From NCBI GenBank assembly GCA_045536015.1, contig JAZSMS010000062.1, forward strand, positions 1 to 7,320: 7,320 nucleotides of DNA. The letters run 5' to 3'. The stretch comes from JAZSMS01 sp045536015 (lineage in GTDB: Bacteria; Bacillota; Clostridia; Christensenellales; QALW01). The stretch's first letter is position 1. Each line of letters begins with the position of its first letter. Shown here piece by piece: positions 1 through 5,682 of this stretch. A program made the position numbers and the translations under genes. Below the pieces are notes generated by a model. It searched no databases. It was not told the DNA's origin and saw nothing but the letters and a program-made list of their open reading frames with translations.

Positions 1-93
1 TGGCGGAGACAGAGAGATTTGAACTCTCGCACCGGTATCCCGATCTACTCCCTTAGCAGGGGAGCCCCTTCGGCCAAGCTTGGGTATGTCTCC
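1..93 (-). tRNA. tRNA-Ser (anticodon GCT)
   Basis: Read on the minus strand this folds as a type II tRNA with a 7-bp acceptor stem (GGAGACA with TGTCTCC), discriminator G and an encoded CCA at the window edge. The anticodon stem is CTCCC/GGGAG around the loop CTGCTAA, so the anticodon is GCT (plus-strand 55-57), which reads AGC and AGT serine codons. A long variable arm (TCGG-GATA-CCGG) and a T arm with loop TTCAAAT fit the serine class. It lies 8 bases downstream of the other serine tRNA and is probably co-transcribed with it. The gene is complete. Confidence 0.97.
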
Positions 94-101
94 AAAGTTA
101 A

Positions 102-190
102 TGGCGGAGAGAATAGGATTCGAACCTACGGTACCTTTCGGTATCACTGGTTTTCAAGACCAGCTCCATAAACCACTCGGACATCTCTCC
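102..190 (-). tRNA. tRNA-Ser (anticodon TGA)
   Basis: On the minus strand this gives a type II tRNA with acceptor stem GGAGAGA/TCTCTCC, discriminator G and encoded CCA. The anticodon stem is CTGGT/ACCAG with loop CTTGAAA, so the anticodon is TGA (plus-strand 154-156), which reads TCA and, by wobble, other TCN codons. The variable arm is TACC-GAAA-GGTA and the T loop is TTCGAAT. It is the first gene of a leftward two-tRNA unit; its 5' end lies about 25 bases from the -10 box of a consensus promoter. Whether the pair belongs to the phage or to the host chromosome cannot be decided from the window. Confidence 0.97.
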
Positions 191-214
191 ACAAATATTT
201 AGTTAGCAATAACG

Positions 215-243
215 ATTATAACAAAAAAAGAAAAAGGTGTCAA
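215..243 (-). promoter_or_regulatory. Consensus sigmaA/sigma70 promoter for the serine tRNA pair
   Basis: On the minus strand the -35 box is a perfect TTGACA (243-238) and the -10 box a perfect TATAAT (220-215), with exactly 17 bases between them. A TG one base before the -10 also makes it an extended -10 promoter. The spacer and the region upstream of -35 are T-rich. Transcription should start near 208, giving a leader of under 20 bases before tRNA-Ser(TGA). Its strength and position make it the evident promoter for the tRNAs. Confidence 0.92.
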
Positions 244-253
244 CAAAAAAAGA
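220..253. repeat. 12-bp direct repeat inside the tRNA promoter
   Basis: AACAAAAAAAGA occurs exactly at 220-231 and again at 242-253, a 22-base period or about two helical turns. On the minus strand the copies lie directly before, and slightly overlap, the -35 and -10 boxes. It may be a duplication that built the promoter, an A-tract that bends DNA, or chance in a low-complexity A-rich stretch. Confidence 0.6.
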
Positions 254-279
254 TAACTTTTTATGTCACATAAGGTTAT
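253..279. promoter_or_regulatory. Candidate operator: palindrome between divergent promoters
   Basis: TTATGT-C-ACATAA at 261-273 is a perfect 6+6 inverted repeat with a single central base. It is flanked by a second, slightly offset inverted pair, ATAAC at 253-257 and GTTAT at 275-279. The site sits between the tRNA promoter and the plus-strand promoter and touches the latter's -35 region, where a dimeric repressor or activator would act. No cognate regulator is in the window, so the role is inferred from symmetry and position only. Confidence 0.4.
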
Positions 280-305
280 TTGTTTTTTAAAAGTGATGTT
301 ATACT
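277..305 (+). promoter_or_regulatory. Probable extended -10 promoter for the head-gene operon
   Basis: TG-T-TATACT at 297-305 matches the extended -10 consensus with one mismatch in the hexamer. At 17 bases upstream the -35 position reads TATTTG (277-282), a weak match that an extended -10 can tolerate. Transcription would begin near 312, about 50 bases before the terS start. The weak -35 next to a palindrome suggests regulated rather than constitutive use. Phage late genes may also be read from further upstream or by a phage-specific activator. Confidence 0.5.
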
Positions 306-317
306 TAAAATGAAAAC

Positions 318-351
318 ACGGCGAAGAAGATTTTCTTTGCCGTATTTTTTT
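318..351 (+). terminator. Terminator-like hairpin in the terS leader
   Basis: Bases 318-328 pair with 333-343 as an unbroken 11-bp stem (one G-U pair, the rest Watson-Crick) around a 4-base loop, followed by A and seven T. This is the form of an intrinsic terminator. It ends 2 bases before the terS ribosome binding site and starts only about 6 bases after the predicted transcription start. It could be an attenuator, a stop for transcripts entering from the left, or a 5' hairpin that stabilises the mRNA. Confidence 0.65.
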
Positions 352-361
352 CGGAGGAGAT

Positions 362-817
362 ATGAGTAAGTTTTATTTAAGGAACGTTGCGCCTAAGCTT
401 GAAAAGATAAAAATGCTTTCATTATCAGGTGCTAACGATAAAGATATTGCAGAATTTATCGGTATTTCGCAAAAGACGCTTGCAAAATACAAGCGTGAAT
501 TTGCAGAATTTAAAGATGCGGTAGAGCAAAAGAAAAATTCGGACGCGCTTGTTATTAAGGCGTTTTTCAAGCGCGCCTGCGGATACGTTGCCGAAGAGGA
601 GACCACCGAGTTCAAGGGCAAAAAAACTCCTGAGGGAGAAGTGCTTGACGAGCTTGTTATAAAAAAGAAAACAAAAAAGGACGTTCCTCCGGATTTAAAC
701 GCTATAAAGTGGTGGCTGGAAAATGCTTCTTGCCAGACACAAAGCGAAAACGAGGAAATAACTTTGGAGGAAGCGAGGGAAATGATTGACCGAAAAAGAA
801 GTTGTAGCGAAGATTGA
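362..817 (+). CDS. Phage terminase small subunit (putative)
   Basis: This is a 151-aa basic protein. Residues about 12-48 form a helix-turn-helix (SGANDKDIAEFIGISQKTLAKYK) typical of small terminases, which recognise the packaging site on phage DNA and recruit the large subunit. Residues 66-120, from the KAFFKRACGY segment through charged beta-like sequence to VPPDLNAIKWWLEN, follow the pattern seen in many Firmicutes phage small terminases. The common DKW-type ending after that tryptophan-rich block is absent and replaced by an acidic tail. The ATG at 362 has GGAGG at 353-357, 4 bases away. The gene is first in the plus-strand cluster, overlaps the large subunit gene by 32 bases, and follows a leader hairpin. 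The assignment rests on the HTH and on position directly before terL. Confidence 0.85.
   Translation: MSKFYLRNVAPKLEKIKMLSLSGANDKDIAEFIGISQKTLAKYKREFAEFKDAVEQKKNSDALVIKAFFKRACGYVAEEETTEFKGKKTPEGEVLDELVIKKKTKKDVPPDLNAIKWWLENASCQTQSENEEITLEEAREMIDRKRSCSED
775..788 (+). promoter_or_regulatory. Ribosome binding site fixing a TTG start for terL
   Basis: GAGGG at 775-779 lies 6 bases before TTG at 786-788, inside the end of terS. The next in-frame start, ATG at 825, lacks a comparable purine-rich site. I therefore prefer TTG, although ATG 825 remains possible and would remove only 13 residues. Confidence 0.6.
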
Positions 818-2213
818 GCAAAAAATGGCGCAGTCGCCCGAAATTTTTAAGCTTGCAAGCTACAATTACGGCAAGGTTGTGCACAAAAAACAAATGGAAT
901 TCCATGCCTCGCAAAAGCGTAATAGGTGGGTTTTTGGCGGAAACCGAACGGGCAAAACGGAATGCGGTGCCGTTGAGGCAATTTGGTTTGCGCGCGGAAT
1001 ACACCCGTTTAGAAAAATTTCTTCAGGCACAAAGGGCTGGGTGGTCTCGCTTACGCAGGAGGTTCAGCGTGACGTTGCGCAGGAAAAGCTGCTTTCCTAT
1101 CTTCCAAAAGCGTGGATAGAAAAAATAGTTATGCGCAAAGGGCAAAAAGACAGTCCCTGCTCGGGTGTTATTGACTTTATTCTGGTTAAAAACGTCTTTG
1201 GCGGAGTAAGCACTATCGGCTTTAAAAGCTGTGACCAGGGGCGGCAGCGCTTTCAGGGCACAAGTCAGGATTGGATATGGTTTGACGAGGAGCCGCCAAA
1301 GGATATCTATGACGAATGCCGTATGCGCGTTATTGACCGAGAGGGAGATATCTGGGGTACTATGACGCCGCTTATGGGGCTTACGTGGGTGCACGATGAG
1401 ATATATCTTAACCAGAATAACGACCCTGAAGCGTGGTATACCACTATTTCGTGGCGTGAAAATCCCTTTTTGCCGCAAAAGGAGATTGAAATGATGGAAA
1501 AGCTTTTGCCCGAAAGTGAGCGCCAAAGCAGGCAGTTTGGCAAGTTTTTATCGCATAGCGGTCTGGTTTATCCTGAATTTGACGCAAGCGTACACGTTAT
1601 CGAGCCCTTTGACGTTCCGCGCGAGTGGTATGTAAGCCTTTCGATTGACCCCGGGTACGTTAACCCGCTATCGTGTCATTGGTACGCGCTTGATAATGAT
1701 GGAAACATTTTTGTTATTGCCGAACATTACTTTGCAGGGCGCGATGCAAGGTGGCACACGGAAAAGATTTTACAAAAGTGCGATGAGCTTGGCTGGCCGC
1801 GCCTGCCGTCGGGTAAAGTTGAGGCACTTATGGACTCGGCATCGCTTCAGCACACACTTGCCGCCGAAAAAAGTGTTGCGCAGCTTTTTTACGAGCTTGG
1901 CATAAGCGTAAACAGCTGGGTAAATAAAAACGTCTGGACGGGAATTCAACGCGTTAAGCAGTATTTTAACACGGATCCCGAAAGGGCAAAAATTTATATT
2001 TTTGCCTGCTGCCCCGAGATGATTCGCGAGATAAAGTCGTACAGGTATTCTTCCTCCGAAACCCCTGTTAAGCGCGACGATCACGCGATGGACGAGCTTA
2101 GATACTTTGTTATGTCACGGCCCGAGGCGAGCAAGGAGGAAAAGCAAAAATCTCTGCAAATGCGAGATATGGAAAGGCTTATCCGCAGACAAAAAATTAA
2201 AAAACTAAATTAA
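786..2213 (+). CDS. terL: Phage terminase large subunit
   Basis: This 475-aa protein is the packaging motor that pumps DNA into the procapsid at the portal and cuts it. The N-terminal ATPase has Walker A GGNRTGKTE at residues 51-59, Walker B WIWFDEEP at 163-170 with D167 and catalytic E168, and a coupling motif GTMTP at 191-195. The C-terminal RNase H-like nuclease starts with SIDPG (D288), continues with ALMDSAS (D350), and ends with DDHAMDELRY at 431-440, giving the acidic residues expected for two-metal cleavage. Length is normal for the family and both domains look intact. The start is probably TTG at 786, overlapping terS by 32 bases, with ATG 825 (Met14) as alternative. It is followed 13 bases later by the portal gene. 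The family is clear; whether packaging is by cos or headful cannot be read here. Confidence 0.97.
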   Translation: MTEKEVVAKIEQKMAQSPEIFKLASYNYGKVVHKKQMEFHASQKRNRWVFGGNRTGKTECGAVEAIWFARGIHPFRKISSGTKGWVVSLTQEVQRDVAQEKLLSYLPKAWIEKIVMRKGQKDSPCSGVIDFILVKNVFGGVSTIGFKSCDQGRQRFQGTSQDWIWFDEEPPKDIYDECRMRVIDREGDIWGTMTPLMGLTWVHDEIYLNQNNDPEAWYTTISWRENPFLPQKEIEMMEKLLPESERQSRQFGKFLSHSGLVYPEFDASVHVIEPFDVPREWYVSLSIDPGYVNPLSCHWYALDNDGNIFVIAEHYFAGRDARWHTEKILQKCDELGWPRLPSGKVEALMDSASLQHTLAAEKSVAQLFYELGISVNSWVNKNVWTGIQRVKQYFNTDPERAKIYIFACCPEMIREIKSYRYSSSETPVKRDDHAMDELRYFVMSRPEASKEEKQKSLQMRDMERLIRRQKIKKLN

Positions 2214-2226
2214 AGGAAGAGAAAAA

Positions 2227-4083
2227 ATGAAAAAATTTATTGAAGAAAAGCGCAAAAAAGAGTTGGCTTCAGCGGTGCTTGAAAAGTTTGAAAAGCGCAA
2301 AAGAGAACGACTTTTTTACGAGCTTCAGTGGCGACTTAACATAAATTTCTTCTTGGGCAATCAATACGTGGATATCTTGCCCGAGGCACAAAAGCTTATA
2401 AATACCGAAAAGGCGTTTTCATGGCAGGAGCGCGGTACGTTTAATCACATTGCGCCCATTATCGAAAGCCGTCTTGCAAAGCTTAACAAGCTTGCACCAA
2501 GAGTTTTAGTGCGTCCTGCAACTGCTGATGAGGAGGATGTTGTTGCGGCGCAGGTAAGTACAAAGATACTTTCTGCCGCCTTTGAGCGCAACAATATGAA
2601 AAGCATAATGCAGGAGGGTACCGTTTGGTCCGAGCTTTGCGGAACGGTGTTTTATAAGCAGGATTGGGTAAATTCTTCGGGTGAATTTTTAGGTGTTGAC
2701 GAACAGGGTAATTCAGTTTATCAGGGTGATGTTGCCTGCACGGTTTGCCCACCGCACGAGGTTTATCCTGACAGTGATATGAGGCAGAATATTGCTGAGT
2801 GTGATTGGGTTATCCACGCAAGAGTTTATTCGTGCGATTATATTAAAGAGATGTTTGGCGTTGAGGTTACACCCCAAAGAGTAGAAACGCTTTCTCTTGC
2901 GTTTTCTGCAAGCGATGCCGGTGGCAGCCAACAAGAAAATTCGGCTATGCTGATTGAGTATTATGAAAATCCAAGCGAGGAATTTAAAAAGGGAAGATAC
3001 GTAGTTGTTTGCGGAGATAAGCTTTTATTCTCCGGCGAGCTTCCGTACCAAAATGGCATAGGTGGAAGCAGAAAAATTCCGTTTGTTCAGCAGAATTGTA
3101 TTTCGCGACCGGGATGCTTGTGGGGTGTTTCGATTGTTGAAAGGTGTATTCCCATTCAGCGTGCGTACAACGCGGTAAGAAACCGCAAGCACGAATTTTT
3201 AAATCGTGCGGCAGTAGGTATTTTAACCTGTGAGGAGGGTACGGTAGATCTTGAGGATCTTGAAGAAAACGGACTTACTCCCGGCAAGGTTATAGTTTAC
3301 CGTCAGGGCGCAAGTGCGCCGAAAATGATGTACCCCGGCAGCCTGCCTAGTGAGTTTACACAAGAAGAAAACGCACTGCTTGAAGAATTTAATCTTATCT
3401 CGGGCACAAGTGACCTTATGCGCCAATCGGTTGCGCCTACAAACGTTACAAGCGGTGTTGCACTTAATACTATTGCCGAGCAGGATGATACGAGAATTTC
3501 TATCACTGCCGATAAAATACGCGATGCTATGCTTGAAATTTCGCGCCAATGGATTCGTATTTTCCGTCAGTTTGCTTCGCAAAAGCGTGTTGACCGCATA
3601 GTAGGCAAAAACGGGGAAATTTCGGCACTTTGCTGGAGTGAGAATATGCTTACAAGCGACGACGTGGTTCATGAAACGGAAAACGAGCTTTCTAACTCGG
3701 TTTCTTCACGCAAGCAGATGATTTTTGATTTACTTGCACGCGGAATGTTTGATAACGAGCAGGGAAAGATGAGTGAGCACACTCGTGCGCGAGTTTTGCG
3801 TGCGCTTGGCGTTGGCGATTGGGAAAATATTGCCGACGTTGACGAGCTTAATTTATCGCGCGCTCAAAGAGAAAATATTATGCTTAAAAATGGGCAAAAG
3901 CCTACGCTGATAGACGTAGACGATCACGATATGCACGTTGTTGAGCACTCGAAGTTATTACTTAGTGAGGAGTTTGAAAAAGAGTACGGCTTAGACAGCG
4001 AGGTTAAGCGCCATATTGAAGAGCATATTATTGAACATAAAAATAAAAAGGAGGCGCAAATAAGTGGAGAACGAAATGCTTAA
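2227..4083 (+). CDS. Phage portal protein (P22-like type)
   Basis: This 618-aa protein should form the dodecameric ring at one capsid vertex, where terminase docks and the tail attaches. The basic, helical N-terminus (1-40) leads to FFLGNQY at 41-47 and FNHIAPIIESRL at 72-83, a usual opening of podovirus-type portals. Residues 175-182 (PPHEVYPD) and 387-420, with the run ISGTSDLMRQ followed by NVTSGVALNTIAEQ, match conserved portal segments near the stem and crown. The C-terminus (565-605) is helical and rich in histidine and acid residues, including DDHDMHVVEHSKLL. It is shorter than P22 gp1 and lacks an obvious long barrel. ATG 2227 has AGGA at 2214-2217. It overlaps the next gene by 20 bases. 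The portal call is strong; membership of the P22 subfamily is inferred. Confidence 0.92.
   Translation: MKKFIEEKRKKELASAVLEKFEKRKRERLFYELQWRLNINFFLGNQYVDILPEAQKLINTEKAFSWQERGTFNHIAPIIESRLAKLNKLAPRVLVRPATADEEDVVAAQVSTKILSAAFERNNMKSIMQEGTVWSELCGTVFYKQDWVNSSGEFLGVDEQGNSVYQGDVACTVCPPHEVYPDSDMRQNIAECDWVIHARVYSCDYIKEMFGVEVTPQRVETLSLAFSASDAGGSQQENSAMLIEYYENPSEEFKKGRYVVVCGDKLLFSGELPYQNGIGGSRKIPFVQQNCISRPGCLWGVSIVERCIPIQRAYNAVRNRKHEFLNRAAVGILTCEEGTVDLEDLEENGLTPGKVIVYRQGASAPKMMYPGSLPSEFTQEENALLEEFNLISGTSDLMRQSVAPTNVTSGVALNTIAEQDDTRISITADKIRDAMLEISRQWIRIFRQFASQKRVDRIVGKNGEISALCWSENMLTSDDVVHETENELSNSVSSRKQMIFDLLARGMFDNEQGKMSEHTRARVLRALGVGDWENIADVDELNLSRAQRENIMLKNGQKPTLIDVDDHDMHVVEHSKLLLSEEFEKEYGLDSEVKRHIEEHIIEHKNKKEAQISGERNA
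4049..4066 (+). promoter_or_regulatory. Perfect AGGAGG ribosome binding site for a GTG start
   Basis: AGGAGG at 4049-4054 lies 9 bases before GTG at 4064-4066, inside the last codons of the portal gene. It decides the start of the 150-aa gene in favour of GTG 4064 over the in-frame ATG at 4076. Confidence 0.75.
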
Positions 4084-4516
4084 CGAGCAGATTTTAGATC
4101 TGCAAAAAGAAAACGCGAGACTTTTAGCGTTAATTGAAGAAAAAAATCACGACTGCGAGCAGGCAAAAAAGTTTTTTGAAGAATTTCCTATGGCAGAAGA
4201 GCTTGTTGATGAAATTTGCCTTGCACTTGAAGAAAACGGCAGGGCTGACGAGCATGCTCTTTTGTATGCGTTTGCAAAGGTTATGTCTCAAAAATACGTT
4301 CAGCCGCAAAAACTTGCAGAGGATGAGGATTTTTTAAAAGCTAACATCTACACTAACGACAAAATCAGGGAGTTTTTTATTAAAGAATTTCTTGAAAAAG
4401 CAAAAAAGGCACCCGTTGGGTGCTTAAAGCGCGGCGGTATTCCCACCACAAGCGCACAAAAGCCAAAGACTATTGCTTTGGCAGGGGAAATGGCGAAAGC
4501 ACTTTTTCGCAAATAA
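4064..4516 (+). CDS. Putative scaffolding protein (150 aa)
   Basis: I do not recognise a named family. The protein starts at GTG 4064, overlaps the portal by 20 bases and ends 18 bases before the capsid gene, the slot that usually holds the scaffold. Residues 1-40 are a charged heptad-like segment (EQILDLQKENARLLALIEEK) predicted to be coiled coil. Residues 42-112 are helical and acidic. The C-terminal 35 residues switch to a Gly/Pro linker (GGIPTTSAQKPK) and then a short basic helix ending KALFRK. An acidic helical body with a basic C-terminal helix that binds coat is the plan of P22-type scaffolds, so an internal scaffold is the best inference. P22 scaffold is much larger (303 aa). A terminator-like hairpin on the opposite strand lies at 4395-4423, just before the linker. 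It could instead be an unrelated head accessory protein. Confidence 0.6.
   Translation: MENEMLNEQILDLQKENARLLALIEEKNHDCEQAKKFFEEFPMAEELVDEICLALEENGRADEHALLYAFAKVMSQKYVQPQKLAEDEDFLKANIYTNDKIREFFIKEFLEKAKKAPVGCLKRGGIPTTSAQKPKTIALAGEMAKALFRK
4395..4423 (-). terminator. Minus-strand terminator-like hairpin within the scaffold candidate
   Basis: On the minus strand GCACCC-AAC-GGGTGC (4423-4409) is a 6-bp GC-rich stem with a 3-base loop, followed by C and TTTTTT (4407-4402) and a further T-run at 4399-4395. On the plus strand the stem is preceded by an A-run and followed by only two T, so it would not terminate sense transcripts well. There is no minus-strand gene here for it to end, so it may act on antisense RNA or be accidental. 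Confidence 0.4.
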
Positions 4517-4534
4517 ATTTTAAGGAGAATTATT

Positions 4535-5680
4535 ATGATTTCAATTTCAACAGTAAATGACGCTCTTAAGAGCTTTTATCTTGACGTGCTTATCAATCAG
4601 CTTAACAATTCGATAAGCCCCTTATATTCACGCTTAAAGGCTACCGAGGCTCATATTTCGGGCAAGGAAGCAGTTAAGCCCGTTTGCTACGATTTATCTT
4701 CGGGCGTTGCCGCTCTTTCGGAGTACGGTGATCTTCCCGAGGCTAACGGCAACAACTACGTTATGCTTCGTGCAGACCTTAAAAACCTCTACGGCACCAT
4801 CGAAATTACCGACAAGGCTATGCGTGCTTCAGAAAACAATCAGGGCGCTGTAGTTAACTTATTAAATGCTGAGATGGAAGGTCTTTTGGCAACTGCAAAG
4901 CAGAACTTTTCGCGCATGCTCTACGGTGACGGAAGCGGACGCATTGCAAAAATTACAAAAGCTGCTTCGGCAAGCACTACCGTTACGGTTGATAATGCAA
5001 AGTTTTTAAAGGTAGGCTTTCCGGTTGACGTTGTTGCATCGGGCAAGGCAACAAGCACAAAAATTGCCGGCATCAGCGGCAATAACGTTACTTTTGCAAA
5101 CGCCGTTACCGTTGCAGACGGCGACATTATTACTTTAGCAGGCAGCTATAATAATGAGATTTTCGGTATCGAAACCATCTTTACAAGCCCTGAAACTCTT
5201 TACGGTGTTTCTACTGCGGGTAAAGGCTGGATGAAGCCCTACGTTAAAGATTCTGTAGGCGAAATTTCGGATATTAAAATTCAGACTGCTATCGATGCTG
5301 CCGAAGAAGCAAGCGGCGGCAAGATTGACTTTATTACTTGCTCATACGGCGTTCGCAGAGCGTATCAGGAATATCTCGAAGCAACAAAGCGCAATATCAA
5401 TCCCGTTGAGCTTGAGGGCGGATTTAAGACTATAAGCTATGCAGGAATTCCCGTTGTTGCAGACCGCTTCTGTGGCGAGGGCAATATGTACGTGCTTGAT
5501 ACAAAGCTTTTTGAAATGCATCAGCTTTGTGACTGGCGCTGGCTTGAGGGCGAAAGCGGAAACGTATTAAAGCAGCTTGCAAACAAAGCCGCATACAAGG
5601 CAACGTTAGTTAAGTATGCAAACCTTATTTGTTCGCTTCCTTGCGGACAAGCCAAGCTTTCGGGTATTACGGAGAAATAA
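4535..5680 (+). CDS. Major capsid protein (HK97 fold, with insertion domain)
   Basis: This 381-aa protein should be the coat subunit that builds the icosahedral shell. Residues 1-35 form an N-terminal helical region. Residues about 40-95 form the E-loop and following strand (PVCYDLSSGVAALSEYGDLPE). The spine helix runs about 98-130 (VVNLLNAEMEGLLATAKQNF and the following RMLYGDG). Residues about 140-205 are a Thr/Val/Gly-rich beta insertion resembling the extra domain in P22-like and related coats. Residues 245-320 carry the A-domain and P-domain elements, including IDFITCSYGVRRAYQEYL and YAGIPVVADRF. The ending WRWLEGESGNVLKQL and the last strand are typical of coat C-termini. No N-terminal delta domain or prohead protease gene is visible. 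ATG 4535 has AAGGAG at 4522-4527. The family call is firm. Confidence 0.93.
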   Translation: MISISTVNDALKSFYLDVLINQLNNSISPLYSRLKATEAHISGKEAVKPVCYDLSSGVAALSEYGDLPEANGNNYVMLRADLKNLYGTIEITDKAMRASENNQGAVVNLLNAEMEGLLATAKQNFSRMLYGDGSGRIAKITKAASASTTVTVDNAKFLKVGFPVDVVASGKATSTKIAGISGNNVTFANAVTVADGDIITLAGSYNNEIFGIETIFTSPETLYGVSTAGKGWMKPYVKDSVGEISDIKIQTAIDAAEEASGGKIDFITCSYGVRRAYQEYLEATKRNINPVELEGGFKTISYAGIPVVADRFCGEGNMYVLDTKLFEMHQLCDWRWLEGESGNVLKQLANKAAYKATLVKYANLICSLPCGQAKLSGITEK

Positions 5681-5682
5681 TT

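Noticed and set aside
1..361. Attachment site (att) at the tRNA-phage junction
   Set aside because: No repeat of a tRNA 3' segment is present on the phage side, and the phage lies on the 5' side of the tRNAs with a promoter in between.
191..361. Packaging (cos or pac) site before terS
   Set aside because: The location is plausible, but no recognisable terminase-binding repeats can be distinguished from the promoter and hairpin elements.
1023..1526. Long minus-strand open frame opposite terL
   Set aside because: It is a shadow of terL; the product is rich in basic and aromatic residues without domain logic, and all clear motifs are on the plus strand.
1985..2006. Perfect 9-bp inverted repeat (GGCAAAAAT/ATTTTTGCC) with a 4-base loop inside terL
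   Set aside because: It is mostly A/T, has no T-run after the stem, and codes normally for the TerL nuclease region; probably chance.
3223..3672. 149-codon minus-strand open frame opposite the portal
   Set aside because: It lies entirely within the portal gene, and its composition is typical of an antisense shadow.
5063..5083. 7-bp inverted repeat ATTGCCG/CGGCAAT in the capsid insertion domain
   Set aside because: There is no T-tract and no boundary position; it fits repetitive Gly/Asn/Thr coding sequence.
5629..5682. Upstream TTG extension of the 127-aa gene
   Set aside because: It would overlap the capsid gene by 52 bases and lacks a clear ribosome binding site, while ATG 5683 has GGAG at good spacing.
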